Shown here: one piece after another, positions 24,272 to 36,176 of the stretch
Layout: the number at the start of each line of letters is the position of its first letter
How positions within the stretch are numbered: the stretch's first letter is position 1
NCBI RefSeq assembly: GCF_001949145.1
Contig: NW_019091467.1
Location: forward strand, 617,681 to 681,680
Reading direction: 5' to 3'
DNA length: 64,000 nt
Origin: Acanthaster planci
Taxonomy: Eukaryota; Echinodermata; Asteroidea; Valvatida; Acanthasteridae
Program-made: the position numbers and the translations under genes
The notes under the pieces: model-generated
Databases searched by the model: none
What the model saw: the letters and a program-made list of their open reading frames with translations, nothing else
What the model was told of the DNA's origin: nothing

Positions 24272-24914
24272 GTAAGCAAGACACTGTGAACATCACCTCC
24301 CCCCCTAAAAAATCCTTTGGCATACCATTTTGCCATTAATTTTCCTGGACTTTTTTTCCATGGATTTTCCAGCCCATTAAGTGAGATTATATAGCCATCC
24401 TTGAAGTGCCCCAGGAAACTTGACTTTTTTGAGTAATCAGTGAAAACAGATAATCATAGGGTGTTGCATAGTCTGTTCTTTGCAATCATGGGAGATCAGG
24501 GCCTAAAAAACCCATGATAATTCCTCCGGCAGGATTAGTCCTATATAATCCCCTGGGGAATATCTGTGAAAAAGCCCTTAGAGATTGTAATTCAAACATA
24601 CATGTATGTAGTGATTTTGAAGAAGGAAAGATCATAGAGCTACATGCACATGGAATACCATTCATTTTAGGGAGTAACTGCCCAGTTCCAAAGACATAAG
24701 AACAATTGTTGCAATTGCTGTTTAGAACTAGTTCATCAGGGACTGCATGTTTAGATGTATAGAATTCCCCACACACAGTTAACAGAGTAATTGTCCTCTT
24801 CCAAGTCATTGATGTATAATGCAGTTTCATTGTTGATTCTGCGTACTGGCATGAATCATTTGGTAAATTATTTAGACTTGATTTCACCTTACTATGGTGT
24901 TCCATATGTGCCAT

Positions 24915-25103
24915 CCGGCGTCGCATTTTTCAGCCGGCGTCGCATTTTCGATGGGCGTCGCATTTTTCAACCGGCGTCGCATTTTTTTAGCCGGCGTCGC
25001 ATTTTATAACCGGCGTGCATTTTTTAACCGGCGTCGCATTTTTTGACGGGCGTCACATTTTTCATTGGGCGTCGCATTTTCAACCAGGCGTCGCATTTTT
25101 CAA
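24915..25103 (-). repeat. Left subterminal 19-bp array
   Basis: About ten copies of ggcgtcgcatttttca-like units, 18-20 bp each, with variable trailing bases. The right-hand array is its inverted counterpart. Because 19 is not a multiple of three, all frames yield repeated RRIF/ASHF-type peptides, which are not proteins. Confidence 0.85.
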
Positions 25104-26036
25104 TGAACAATTTTAACTTTGACCTCCACACAGCCCATTTGAAGCCAGTTATTGGACGGAGAGAACCCCTGCCTTTGTGTTGGTCATTGTTTAATCGGAA
25201 TCTCAGAAATTCTTTACAGACTTCTAAGGGGGATGTGTTAGGTAACAATAGTCTGGAGTGTATATACGGATTATACAGGTAAGGGGGGTACCCCTCCATC
25301 CCATACCAATCCACATGCAGTCCTCAAGACCTTTGGAAGTCATTTCGTTGAGTGATAAACATAAGCCCCCCCCTCCAAATAAAGAGAGATGAATGATCTC
25401 AAGCCCATGACCAGACGGCCTCCACCAGGGGAATGCCTGAACCACGGACCATTGCCTGAACAACATCCAATGTGTGAGAAAAAAATCAGTCTTGGCTTCC
25501 TCTGGACAGATTTTAATGGTTCAAAAAGTGTTTTTGGAAAAGTTTTCGTGATTTTGTATTGCTGACAACTTCTTTCAACCAAGAAAAACTAAAATTTCTC
25601 TAAGTTATGGTGCGTGACATTTCTTCGCCAAGGGTAGTTACAATTTAAATTATAGACCGTACTGCGATAAACGCTCCCTCGGGAAGCATGTCTGCAAGAT
25701 GGCAAATACCATACCAACCAGAGTGAACAATGGGCCTACTATACTGGGTTTGATTTTTGTAGCAACTAGTAATCATCAGTACGGGAACATTTTTCACTCA
25801 AAAAGCTTGCAGAAGTGAGAAACCAAATTGAGCGAGGTGAACTTCCAAGAGTAATCGGGTTCATTAAAGGGCTGTTAATTTATTTACAAACAGTTAATCG
25901 ACGCATACATGCTAATTTATCCGTTTCCATAATCATTAAAAATATGTACGCACACTTTTAGCATCCACGTCAACAACGTCAGGTCCGGCTGGACCAAGGT
26001 TGACCATTGATGATTAATGGCTTATTCACATTGAAA

Positions 26037-26195
26037 GGCGACGCAAGTTGAAAAATGCGACGCCCGTCGAAAAATGCGACGCCGGTTGAAAAATGCGACG
26101 CCAGTCGAAAAATGCGACGCCCGTTGAAAAATGTGACGCACGTTGAAAAATGCGACGCCTGTTGAAAAATGCGACGCCAGTCGAAAAATGCGACT
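26037..26195 (+). repeat. Right subterminal 19-bp array
   Basis: Eight near-identical 19-bp units with core gaaaaatgcgacgcc. Variation is confined to the last four bases or so of each unit. It is more homogeneous than the left array, which suggests recent unequal exchange or slippage on this side. Confidence 0.88.
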
Positions 26196-26530
26196 GGCAC
26201 ATATGGAACACCATACCTTACACTTTGCAGACAGCAAGACATTGTTACTTACTCTATGAGAATCCTACTCACACCACATGCCACACTTAATAACTGGAGG
26301 CACATGCATGCATTTCAAACAGTAGTCTAGTTTGCTGAAGCATGGAAGTATAGAAGAGGCATTTAATCACGCAAGCACAAGGTTTCATCATGGTAAGCCT
26401 GTAGCCGCAAGCCTGGTGGCACTTGTTAAAAATACTCTGGTTCATGCTGATTGAGTTGGCATCCTGCAGTTAAAGCAGGTGGTCCAGTCCTGCTGTTTCC
26501 ACACTTTTCGTGACGATGTTTCCGTTTTAG

Positions 26531-26710
26531 ATGCTGAGTGCTACGTCCTGACTTTCCATGATTCGGGGACACCGGGACCACGTTGCTGCTACAACTTGGA
26601 CACTGGTGGTCTCGTGAGTGACGTGAGAAGTCCCCGTGTTGCTACAGTGTTTGAAAGATTCCCGCTGAGTCCCCAGGATTACACATCTGACCTGTTCCAA
26701 AAGCTGTACA
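26531..26710 (+). CDS. Exon: AMOP domain, middle
   Basis: A 180-nt exon, phase 1-1, acceptor ccgttttag and donor gtgagt. It encodes a segment with R-C-C-Y-N, the conserved C-C-Y pair of AMOP, then G-G-L-V-S-D and a basic/proline stretch, as in the C-C-Y-x-x-x-G-x-L pattern of MUC4-type proteins. The following intron (26711-27871) shows nothing recognisable. Confidence 0.92.
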
Positions 26711-27871
26711 GTGAGTTAAAGCTTAATTGACTAGAGGCTGGCTGGGATTATCGAGTGGGCAGTGTGCCTCGGGCCAATGGAAAAATCGTGACCTACAAAA
26801 ATACAACACATCTGCCATAAAACACGCAAACGTAGAAAGGTTTCATACATTTCAGTGCCCTTCTTTGAATGTTTGACTTTTGGAAAGCTTAAAATGAGCT
26901 GCCTGTAAGTACAGCATTAACAACAACAGGAAATATGAGATCAAATGCCAACCATGCACGTCGAGCTCTGTAACATTTCTGGTGATGCATAAGTCGGGCC
27001 TGTGGAGAATTGGTGCTGAGTGCTTCATCCAGCCCTGATTTATCCTTGTTATATGAACGACTGGACACGGACCAGTAACTTTTTAAAAGCTCTTGGCTTT
27101 TTGTGTTCTGTTGTTCTTTTGCTCTCAAGTAGTTATATGAATTTACTCACTGGCATAAAGCCAGAATGACAACCTTGATGAGTAGATTGTTGTCTGGCTT
27201 TGTGTATGCCCCCACCCCATTCCAAAATGCTGGATCCGCCTGACCTGTTGAAACACACTGAGGATTTATAGAGAAGGCGGTACATACATAATGCCAGTTG
27301 TACGTTTCAGTTCAAAAAGTGTGACATTTTTGTGTCCCTGTTACACCTGACCTCTTTAATTTTACTTGGAAATATCACTGAAATTGATTTAAACAATTAC
27401 TATATTTGTTTGGCAGATAATTTGCATTAATTATATAATTCATCACTCTCGGAGATTATAGAATGTGTTTTGAAGTTACAAAATTGTATGTCAGATGTGA
27501 CACGGACACAGAGAAATTGGACCCCTAATTTATAGAAATAATGTTTATAAGTTTATCAACAAGAGTCATTTCATCAGGTTGAATGTTTTATTCCACATAG
27601 CAAAGTTAAGTTCATGATTCATCTCATGCATTGCCAGAATATTCTTTGTGTCACCATTTTTCTCACTCGCTCAGGCATAAAAATCACGACACAATGACGT
27701 TGGCAATTTTTCTGTCAGACATTCAAATATTTGTTGGGAAAAATAAAGTAAGTGAAGTTGTTGTGACAAGGGCATTTTGGTGAATCAAAGAAATGGCAAT
27801 AAATATGCAGATATGTAAATTATGAACTTAATACCAGTTACTAACACTCACAGGAAATTCCCTCTTTACAG

Positions 27872-27982
27872 ATGAGGAGATCTTGCCCCGCTATTACTGC
27901 TGCGAAGAATCCAACCTGTGCAACCTGTACCGAGAGTGGCGCCCTCTGCTGACTTGTGATAACTATGTTCCCGATTCCTGGG
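27872..27982 (+). CDS. Exon: AMOP domain, end
   Basis: A 111-nt exon, phase 1-1, acceptor ctttacag and donor gtagat. It encodes P-R-Y-Y-C-C and C-N-L-Y-R-E-W-R-P, then C-D-N-Y-V-P. This is the classic end of AMOP (Y-x-x-C-C, C-x-x-Y-x-x-R-R-P, C-x-x-Y-x-P) directly before the VWD domain. The donor is weaker than its neighbours but the phase fits 28618 exactly. Confidence 0.93.
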
Positions 27983-28617
27983 GTAGATGTCACATGGCAT
28001 AATTTTTACAATATATTAATATTGACTACTTTGATCAAGTGGAACAGATGATCAGGCTTCCCGGCCGAAGATGATCCACTGATTTTCACAAGTCAGAGCA
28101 GTCAGTATAGAGTTGTCAATAAAGATGTTTTAGTAAGGACAAAAGTCTTATTTGTGGTTTCAAAAATGTAGTTTGGAAAAATGCTGGTAAATTTTCGACT
28201 TATTTTGTATTCAAATAGACCTACCTTTTACATGTATTTAGATTGAATTAATCAGTTAAAACTTAAATCAAACAGAATCTGTTCAAGAGGTGTGATAAAA
28301 CAATATTGACTCTGTTGTGTCATAATGTTGTAAAAACTATAGCCTCCCTTGGTGGTCCATGGAGCATTACATTTTCCTTTGGCTTCACCTCTGGATAATA
28401 GAATTCTCTGTGGCTCATCGCAGGAGCTTGAAGCATTCAATATTCTGCAATATCACTTGCCAAAAAGAGTGAATAAAATTATGTATTCGATATAAGATAA
28501 AATTGGCTAGTTAAGAGAAAAAATCATGTAGGAGATGTTACAGCGATGAGCTTTGCTGTCCCTCTGGATTCTGATCTTTGCATTCAAAATCAGTTTTTGT
28601 AATCCTCCGATCAACAG

Positions 28618-28838
28618 GTTGGTCTGTTGGGGATCCCCACATCCGCACGATGGATGGAGTGCCATACACGTTCAACGGCTATGGCGAGTACACGCTGGCT
28701 CTGATAGTTGACGGTGGCAGCCAGAAACTGTTTGAGCTGCAGTGCCGGACGGACCGTGCCGAGAATACTAACACTGGCCAACTTGCCCAGGCCACGTTCT
28801 ATTCTGGCTTTGCTGCACAGCTTGTTGGCGGTGCGAGG
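28618..28838 (+). CDS. Exon: VWD domain, part 1, with GDPH motif
   Basis: A 221-nt exon, phase 1 in and phase 0 out, acceptor atcaacag and donor gtgggt. It opens with G-D-P-H (28629-28640), then T-M-D-G-V-P-Y-T-F-N-G-Y-G-E-Y. This is the strongest VWD signature in the window. In several mucins (MUC2, MUC5AC, MUC4) this GDPH is an autoproteolytic Asp-Pro cleavage site. The rest includes F-E-L-Q-C-R and the hydrophobic strand S-G-F-A-A-Q-L-V-G. Confidence 0.95.
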
Positions 28839-30839
28839 GTGGGTTTTTCCTCTGTATTTATATCAGAAGCCTCCCAGTAGTATAATGGATTGACTTTTTC
28901 TGAGAGTTGCTTGTGGGGTCTGTGTGTGAACAACTTTTTATCACCCAGTAGTCTTGAAGACAACTCTTGATACCTCTGTTGTCATTCTAACATTTAACAA
29001 ATTTTTGAAACTGTATATGTAAAATTATTTTTAAACTAACAAAAATCCCTCACTGTAAAAAACATAACATAGAGCAGGAAGTCTTCTGTCAAATTAAATG
29101 ACTCTTACAGTAGACTTGGCCCCTATACATGTATATTGAGATTTAAGTGACCTTTTGCAAGTTGAGACTCAAACCAAGACTTCACTCATAATATGAGGTA
29201 CTTGTGGGTAATTGACAGTATAGGGACTAGTCGAAAAAAGGCAGAAAAAATCTATTTCTTTTGTATTCAAATAGTTTTTTTTACTATTTTATTCCTTTGT
29301 ATTTTGCCACCCCCAAAATAGGAAAAAAATAGAAATGCTGTTTTAAAAATTAGAATATGTCTTGTATTTTTAAAAAATAGGATGTTATTTTCAAAAAATA
29401 AAATGCTCTTTCAAAAATGCTAGTTTTGAAATAGTTCTGAAAGTTCACTTTAAAGGTCCCTCTTTAAATGCAATGAAATACAATACATTGTGCCAAGAAT
29501 GAACTGATTTAGGGAATTGTCAACTTATCACCCGTCCATTTATAAGTCAGTCGTCTGTAACTTAGCTAGAGTCAGTTATTCACTATTATGGTACACTATT
29601 CAGACTTCACATTTACATGTAATAATTTGGCTCTCTTTGATTTCCAAGGTGGCAAGTAATGTGAAAGGTCTATCATATCTTGAGAGTCTTATATGTCACT
29701 ATGAATGCACAGGTCTTGTGGCCTTACAGAAAAAACTTGCAGGCAATATCAAGGTCAGTCTCTCAGCTAAGCTTGCCTTGCTGGTCAGCTGGATGCATGG
29801 TACCCTTTTGCCCTTGCACGGTTCCTGAAAGTATGCGTATTATGTACACACTTTGTACTGTGTACACGTGCAAAATTCTGGAAAATGTACAGGGAGTTGC
29901 TGGACGATACATGCACAGGGCAGATGCATGTACCGTTGCAAATGGAGAAGATGGAATTTATGCTTGCAAAGGAAAATTCAAATGCCAAAACTTTGATAAG
30001 TTGGAAGCGTAATTCCTAAATACGCAAAATTAGCCAAAACATTTCATCTTTGGGCATCTTGGGAATGACATGTACAGTTAAATGTTTTTACCAGTACCAT
30101 CTGGAAAAGCTACATGTAATTAGGTTGGACCTATTTATCAAATGATTCATATGTACATGTATAAAACTTTACGACTGTACCTACATGTATCACACAGCAT
30201 GCAATCTGCATGTAGTCTTTTGTAGTGTAAACCAACAGTTCATTCATGTGCAAACCATGCAAACAAGTGTGTCCAAAAGGGTATGTACACACACATTGAG
30301 CTAAACATGGTGAAGTTCCCAGTTGTTCAATCATGCTGTTCCCAGTTATTCCATCATCCTTGCTGTGTGTTGTAACTTCCACAACTGACTGAATTCAAAT
30401 ATGGTACAAGGTCACAAGGAGCATTTTATGCTGCTACATAGCCCATTGCAGTGGGCAGCTTAACTTTCCCTGCATGAAAGCAAGGTAGCATACTCCTGAC
30501 CCCCCAAAATAGCCCAAAAATAGCTTTCGAATTTTGGAAAAATGTGTAAGTCAAATAGTAGAAAAATAGGCAAGAAAATTACTTGAGTACAAAATAAACT
30601 TACAATAGTGTGTCATTTCAAAAATATCAATAAAAAAGAAATAGAGTAGCACAGTCCAAATAGTTCCCGTAATAGAAAAAAATGTATTTTCTGGGAGAAA
30701 ATAGCATGAAAATGTATTTTACGTAGAAATTTGGCATGTAGATTTCTATGAGGTTGAGATACGAGGATAAACACCTCGTATCTTGAGATACGAGGTGTTG
30801 AATTTTTGTGTAACTGTTCCTGTCTCAATTTTTTTTCAG
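28839..30839 (+). other. Intron within VWD
   Basis: No exon was found. AT-rich, A-tract-containing sequence at about 29220-29430 (aaaaatag words) and again at 30490-30700 may be two copies of one old repeat. The stretch 29820-30320 is rich in gtacatg and tgcatgta words. An inverted tacgaggtgt/acacctcgta pair lies near 30760-30800. Confidence 0.5.
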
Positions 30840-30918
30840 ATTGAGATTAAACTGAACAGCGATGCCACTGACCTAACCACAACACTCAATGGACAGATAG
30901 TGACACCCACAGAGTCAG
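30840..30918 (+). CDS. Exon: VWD domain, part 2
   Basis: A 79-nt exon, phase 0 in and phase 1 out, acceptor tttttcag and donor gtattg. It encodes I-E-I-K-L-N-S, the V-E-V-R-L-type strand of VWD, followed by a short linker with T-L-N-G-Q-I. Direct joining to the previous exon gives the expected VWD strand order, so no exon seems missing between them. Confidence 0.87.
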
Positions 30919-32584
30919 GTATTGACAATTAAACTCAGTTTTACTAACCTAAAAAAATCCTACCTCCGCTTCAGTTGTTACAAAGGTTTTTGAGCGAAAA
31001 GTGCAATGCACTGCATTCAGTGTGCACTTGAGTGTGCATTTGTTTTATCATGCCTTGTGACACAATTGAGTGCATCTTTTCACCTGTAGCTCGTTAGAGT
31101 TATGTTCTTCAAGTTGAGCGGATGGTTTCTTCACCACTGGTTCCTTGATGTGTATGTGACCAGCACAGGTTCTTTGAGCTCTGTGCAGTCGTTTTATTCC
31201 GTACACAGTGAAAAGAGGGAATTGGTAAATTGGCCATAACACAAAAAAGGGGAAAAAAGTAAAGAGGAAACTAAAACTAAACGTACAGGCAAATGACTGT
31301 ACTACTGGCAATCCAAAGTACCCAGTCTCACAGTAGAAAACTATTTAACTTGTTTAAGTCTTGAGCCATCAATGCTGTACCGAATATCGTAAAGTGTCAA
31401 GTTTAATAACAATGACATATCAATTACTTGTAAAAACTAAATAAGAACAGCACAACTTCATGGCTAAAACAGCTATCAATATGGAATGTCGTGCAGTCCT
31501 GCAGCATTCAGTATACAGAACTCACTTTCCATAATTTTCCATCAGCCAACTTTAAGATTGAAGGTTCAAATATACAAACTGTTAAACTAAATTGGCCTTT
31601 ACCGTTGACTGTTAGTGTAGGGTAAATATCGGCAAATTAATTATTACGTGTAAATCATAAACACTCATACTACGCAAATATTATTTGTCATTATATACAT
31701 AATAAACAAACATCTTTTCATCTAATTGGTCACATCCATCCCAAACTAAATCATGACCATTCAGATCACAATTGCAGGGCACGTGAAAGGAGAATAAGCA
31801 AAATTACTTGATTTTCCTGAATGTTCCTACTGACTCAATCCAAAGATGCCAATAATGCCAGTCTAAGGTATAGAAATTGAAGCTTACCAATTCCTTTTTT
31901 AGGTCTATGAAATTGGGCTGTGGGAGGTTCGCAGGATCATAGGAAGGGCACTTAATGGATCTGGTCCCATTGCAACAACCATGACAACAGTCTGTGGGAA
32001 TGTGACCCTTATCTTGAGTGTATCCAGTTCATAAGTGACTTCGTAACAATGGTGGATGTGCCACAATTTACAGGCTCCCATTGGACAATCGCTGAAGTTG
32101 TGCATTGTAACTTCCATTTCCCATGGTTCTCTGGAAGTGCTGATCAGTGCATGTAACTCTATGTGCAGTGCATATGCAGTGGGCGTGGTTTAAATCGAAG
32201 TGACATCCCACTTAAGAACCAGTTAGGCCAGCTATGAGGATTACCCTTGGGCATTATAACTTCCAGATCTTCCAAACATTTAATTACTGGACATTAGACA
32301 GGGGGTAGCCGTACACTTGGAAAGGGGGAAACGTTAGACTTAACAACCAGTCCACCATCGGTGGCTGGTTACATGTGACAAATGTGTAGCCTGTTTGGCT
32401 GGACTCACTTGCTACAGTGCCCCTAAAGGCCAATCTAAAAAGGTGTAAATGCAAAACAAATTGTGAACAAGAATCACTCAGTCTGATGGAGTTAAAACAA
32501 GCTTAGGTCTTTTATGAATCTGCGGTTCCATTTTGACTTAATGTCACAGAGCTGTGTTCTGGCCTATACTGATTTCTCCTGTAG

Positions 32585-32743
32585 GAGTGGTAAGTGGCAA
32601 TTTCATCGTGAAGAGATCAGGGGGGCGTGTGTTGGCTGTTTATGCTGCCGGAATGGAATTCAGCGTTGGGCTAAGCAACGGCTTTGCCGACATCACAGTC
32701 AACTTTGACGACAAATACAAGGGACAGCTGACTGGATTGCTTG
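32585..32743 (+). CDS. Exon: VWD domain, part 3
   Basis: A 159-nt exon, phase 1-1, acceptor ctcctgtag and donor gtaagt. It encodes F-S-V-G-L-S-N-G-F-A-D-I-T-V-N-F-D and then Y-K-G-Q-L-T-G-L-L-G. The latter is the conserved T-x-G-L-L-G VWD motif, completed by the next exon. The preceding intron (30919-32584) shows nothing recognisable. Confidence 0.94.
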
Positions 32744-33186
32744 GTAAGTTAATTGCTCGGTCCCTCAGGACATTTAAAATGAAGTGAATTTGACATCTCA
32801 GAACACTTACAGTGAAATCCAGTATAGTTGAAACGTGTTTAAATTTTGTGAATTTGTGGCGTGAATATTTCATCGGACAATTTCGTGTTCATGTTTGCAC
32901 CCACACCAAGTATAAATTGGCCTTAACGGCTACATATACATGTTAAAGATTTTTAATAATTATGATACTCTGTAGATTTAACACCTTATACTCCTCAAAT
33001 AAACAAGGTGCCTTTGTAATGTGCACAACATAAATTGTAAGCTTTGTGTGAGTCATTTACTATAGATTTCTACAGAATTTTGTGTGTTCAAAAAGCAAGC
33101 AAAATCCCCAGTTGTTTGCATGCACTGTCCATTCTTCTAAGTCCCTCTTTGATAGTTCTCTCATTTTTCGTCTTTTGTGACATCAG

Positions 33187-33303
33187 GTTTCTGGGATGAC
33201 AATTCCAGTAACGATGCCCAGAAAAGAGATGGCACTTTACAGCCAGCAACGGGCGCTGGTGGCACCATGCTGGAGAAAGACTTTTTCATGTTTGGGGAAA
33301 CTT
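33187..33303 (+). CDS. Exon: VWD domain, part 4
   Basis: A 117-nt exon, phase 1-1, acceptor gacatcag and donor gtaagt. It continues T-G-L-L-G with G-F-W-D-D-N-S-S-N-D, corresponding to the G-N-(F/Y)-N-x-x-x-x-D-D calcium loop of VWD domains. A K-R-D-G-T strand and F-M-F-G-E-T follow, joining to W at the next exon as in F-G-x-x-W. Confidence 0.93.
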
Positions 33304-34362
33304 GTAAGTTTATCTGTACTGCTTGTTTTCTTCACTGGCAGGCCATCCATTACCTTACTTTTCTTCAGAGTGTGCACTTCCGATGATGTCTGTGAAGTGT
33401 GATGCAGTCTGACGAAGCATTGACGACTTCCCTAGCAGGTGTTCAAAACCTATGCATTGACCATATCACACCAGGGAGGGAACCTTTTCTTGTTACACCA
33501 TAATATCAGACTGTTACTATAGTTGTAATGCAAATTTGTAATATTATTCCAAACGGGAGCGGATCTTCTCAAGAGATGATTCAGATTGTAGCGTCTGGTG
33601 CCACCGAACAAAGAACAACCATCTTTGGCAAACTTTGAATATTCCCAAATCTAGCACAAAAATGTGGATGATTTTCCCGGATATAAGATGGTGTCATATG
33701 TGACCCGCTCTGCAAAATAGGGCATTAAGTCACGCAATGCCAAAACATGTAATGGCCTGTTCTATTTGGAGGGGGCAAAATTTCTTCAAAAATGTGATTT
33801 TGTTTTTTTTTTCCTGTAATAGCTTCTATAACATTTATATATTTAGAATTTGTGACTACAGACATGAAAACTGACGAATAAAGAAGAAACATTGATCATT
33901 CAGTAAGAAATCCTATATAGCATTGTGTTTCCAAGCGACAATTCATGAGCTTTTTTTTGAAAAGTGCTTTTATTTAGTCCAAAAATGTGCATATACAAAT
34001 GTCTATATATCTCTGGAACGCAGCACCCTACTGTGGTTATTCATATTTCAAATTGTAGCTAGTGATGTACAAAATCCGGCCATATCAAAGACTCGTAACC
34101 TAAATCTGGTTACTTAGTGCTCATTTTTTCTGCTGCTGGCGATATGTGCATGGGGTGTGAATGCCCTGTGCAAGTTCAAAGACAGTTTTTCCTGATTCCT
34201 GCACCTGTGTTGATTCAGGAGAGAGTTTGCAGGTTCTTAGCTGTAGAGTTTGGGTAAATATGAAACAAAACATGTTGCAAGAAGGGACATTTCAAGACCA
34301 TTCCCCAGTTGACGTAGAAGTATGCCTGGCAAAAGTATACTTGAATTCCTGAATTCCTGCAG
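33304..34362 (+). other. Intron within VWD with possible old repeat
   Basis: No exon was found. The word tgtgacccgctctgcaaaa near 33700 resembles the end of a repeat I associate with marine invertebrate genomes, but I cannot find a matching opposite end. The remainder shows nothing recognisable. Confidence 0.35.
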
Positions 34363-34620
34363 GGCGTATTTCTGAGGCCGATTCACTCTTCTACTATGTT
34401 CCACCGGAGAGCTATGCCACGGAGAATGATCTGACCTTTACCCCAGTCTTCCTGGACGACCTACTGGCGAATGCCCCAGCAGACCAGCGCCAAGCTGCCG
34501 AGAGCACCTGCGGTGATAATAAAGTGTGTCTCTACGATGCACTGTCCACTGGGGATGAGAGCATTGGCGCAGCGTCGTCAGCACAGAATTCACAGAATAC
34601 TGTCAGTGAAGAATTGGCCA
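34363..34620 (+). CDS. Exon: end of VWD and acidic linker
   Basis: A 258-nt exon, phase 1-1, acceptor ttcctgcag and donor gtgagt. It begins by completing F-G-E-T-W-R-I, then S-L-F-Y-Y, equivalent to the S-L-F-x-Y strand that closes MUC4-type VWD regions. The second half has C-G-D-N-K-V-C-L-Y-D-A-L-S-T-G, a two-cysteine segment also found after the VWD domain in MUC4-like and sushi/nidogen-like proteins. Confidence 0.92.
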
Positions 34621-35419
34621 GTGAGTCTTGTGACGGCCATTGTATAGCACTGATTAGCTCCTGCCAGAAACGGTGATGTTAGATGCATTAATAGCTCACC
34701 AAAACTCACTTGTTGCATCACCAAGTTTACTGCAAGAAAATATGTACCTTAGCATTTGATGCACAGTGCACTGTATGTATGGCGTTTGAAATAATGTTAT
34801 GCAAATTGGTGATTTAACAAGCAAGTTTTCCAAGACAGATACGTACCTTTTCCGTGAACCCATGTGACTTAACTTTCAAAGTAGAAGAAACAAGAGAATT
34901 TAAATGGAAAACAGTTTAACTTAATCTGACAGAGCCATTTTCTCATTTTCTCATCTTGCGATTCCTTTTTTTTTTAAATCATGCTGAGCCTTGAAGGGTT
35001 TCTAGGGCTAAGTTGAAACACTTGTATATGTAAATACAAAGTAATTCACTATAGTATGCAGGCTTCACCTGAAGTAGAAAATTAAAAGTCTTATCGAATC
35101 AAATTGCGGTAATTTTGAAACTTCTGACAAAGCAAGGAGTACACTTTATTGCACTGTATTGCACTGTATTTCTCTGATGAAGAAAGGTCTCAATTTTTTA
35201 GTCCATGCAATATCTTTAATAAAATAAATGTTTAGTGGCAGGCCTTCTATTTCCATTATCCTCCCTCCCCCACCAAGCCACTTGCATTTGCTGTTGACTG
35301 CACAAGCATGCTGGTAAGCAGAGATTTACTCAAGGTCAGTTTCCCTCATCTGTCGAACAGATTTTCTGGATGTTAAAGTACAGTTCAGTCACATTTCCTC
35401 ATCTTGTTTTCCCCTGCAG

Positions 35420-35572
35420 CCAACTTCCCGCCAACCCTGACTGATGTGCTGTCCATCAAGGTGGTGGTAGGCCAGGTCTTCACGCTGAGCCTGGAGGCGG
35501 TTGACCAAGATGGGGATGCCATCACCTTTGCGCTGCTGGAATCAGTCCAAGGTGCCTCCATCACACCACAAG
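35420..35572 (+). CDS. Exon: Ig/cadherin-like segment after VWD
   Basis: A 153-nt exon, phase 1-1, acceptor cccctgcag and donor gtcagt. It encodes N-F-P-P-T-L-T-D near the start, then V-V-V-G-Q-V-F-T-L-S and D-Q-D-G-D-A-I-T-F. The pattern P-P-T-x(n)-V-G-x-x-F-x-L and D-x-D-G-D is typical of an Ig-like or cadherin-like beta sandwich that follows VWD in MUC4-type proteins. There are no cysteines. Confidence 0.9.
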
Positions 35573-35994
35573 GTCAGTAAGAGTACTGGATTTCTGGATG
35601 CATTTGAAAATATACCCTCCCCTCCATCTGTTTCTTATAACGCAAAGCTTACCAAGCCTCCTTTGTCATCTGAGACTTCTTGTGTAAACAAGTTTTCACC
35701 TAAGAATTATTTGAATCGTTAGAGGACCTGATAGTTTGCATCTTCTTTCTCAAAGACAGGTAGTTTTGTTTATACACTGTGTTAAATAAAATTCACCAGG
35801 ATATTACATCAGCAATTATGCAACTTTTGACCCCAATAATATGATGCACATAAAATTATGCAAGGTTTTAGAACTCATTTCTTTTCACCTGTTTATTGCA
35901 TAGTTCCTCTCAGAAAAAAGGCAAAGGAGCTGAAAAAGACACTGTTACCAGAATGTATAAGTGTAGCCCACAAAATTGATATGTTCCTTTTCAG

Positions 35995-36176
35995 GTGGAG
36001 TGTTTACGTGGAAACCAGTTGATAGGGCAAAGGTCAAGATTGGATTCCTAGCCACAGATGGCAAAGCCAATGCCACAATGGAGCCAATCGTTCAGCTGTG
36101 CGACTGTCAAAATGAGGGGACATGCCTGGAGAACCAGTATGTGGCCGATACCAATCTTGTCCAAGACCGCTTTGGG
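35995..36176 (+). CDS. Exon: end of Ig-like segment and first EGF half
   Basis: A 182-nt exon, phase 1 in and phase 0 out, acceptor ccttttcag and donor gtgagt. The first half reads G-G-V-F-T-W-K-P and G-F-L-A-T-D-G-K-A, finishing the beta-sandwich. It then reads L-C-D-C-Q-N-E-G-T-C, the first cysteines of an EGF-like module completed by the next exon. Confidence 0.91.

Larger units (their letters stand above)
24886..26221. mobile_element. 1.3-kb inverted-repeat transposon with 19-bp subterminal arrays
   Basis: The outer ends are perfect 20-bp inverted repeats (atggtgttccatatgtgcca at 24894-24913, complement at 26195-26214). They are flanked by accttac on both sides (24886-24892, 26215-26221), a 7-8 bp target duplication as in hAT elements. 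Inside each end lies an array of a 19-bp unit, core gaaaaatgcgacgcc: about ten degenerate units at 24915-25103 on one strand and about eight tighter units at 26037-26195 on the other. The centre (25105-26030) has no recognisable transposase, so it is non-autonomous. It lies within the intron between the two first AMOP exons. Confidence 0.85.

Noticed and set aside
24915-25103. CRISPR-like array
   Set aside because: Units are contiguous 19-bp repeats without unique spacers, mirrored at the other end of a transposon, in an animal genome.
24914-26242. Repeated RRIF/ASHF-type peptides in several frames on both strands
   Set aside because: They come from a 19-bp DNA repeat inside a transposon. 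All frames give similar peptides and there is no start or splice context.
29649-29760. An extra VWD exon after ccaag
   Set aside because: The translation has no VWD-like strand, and direct joining of the neighbouring exons already gives the expected VWD order.
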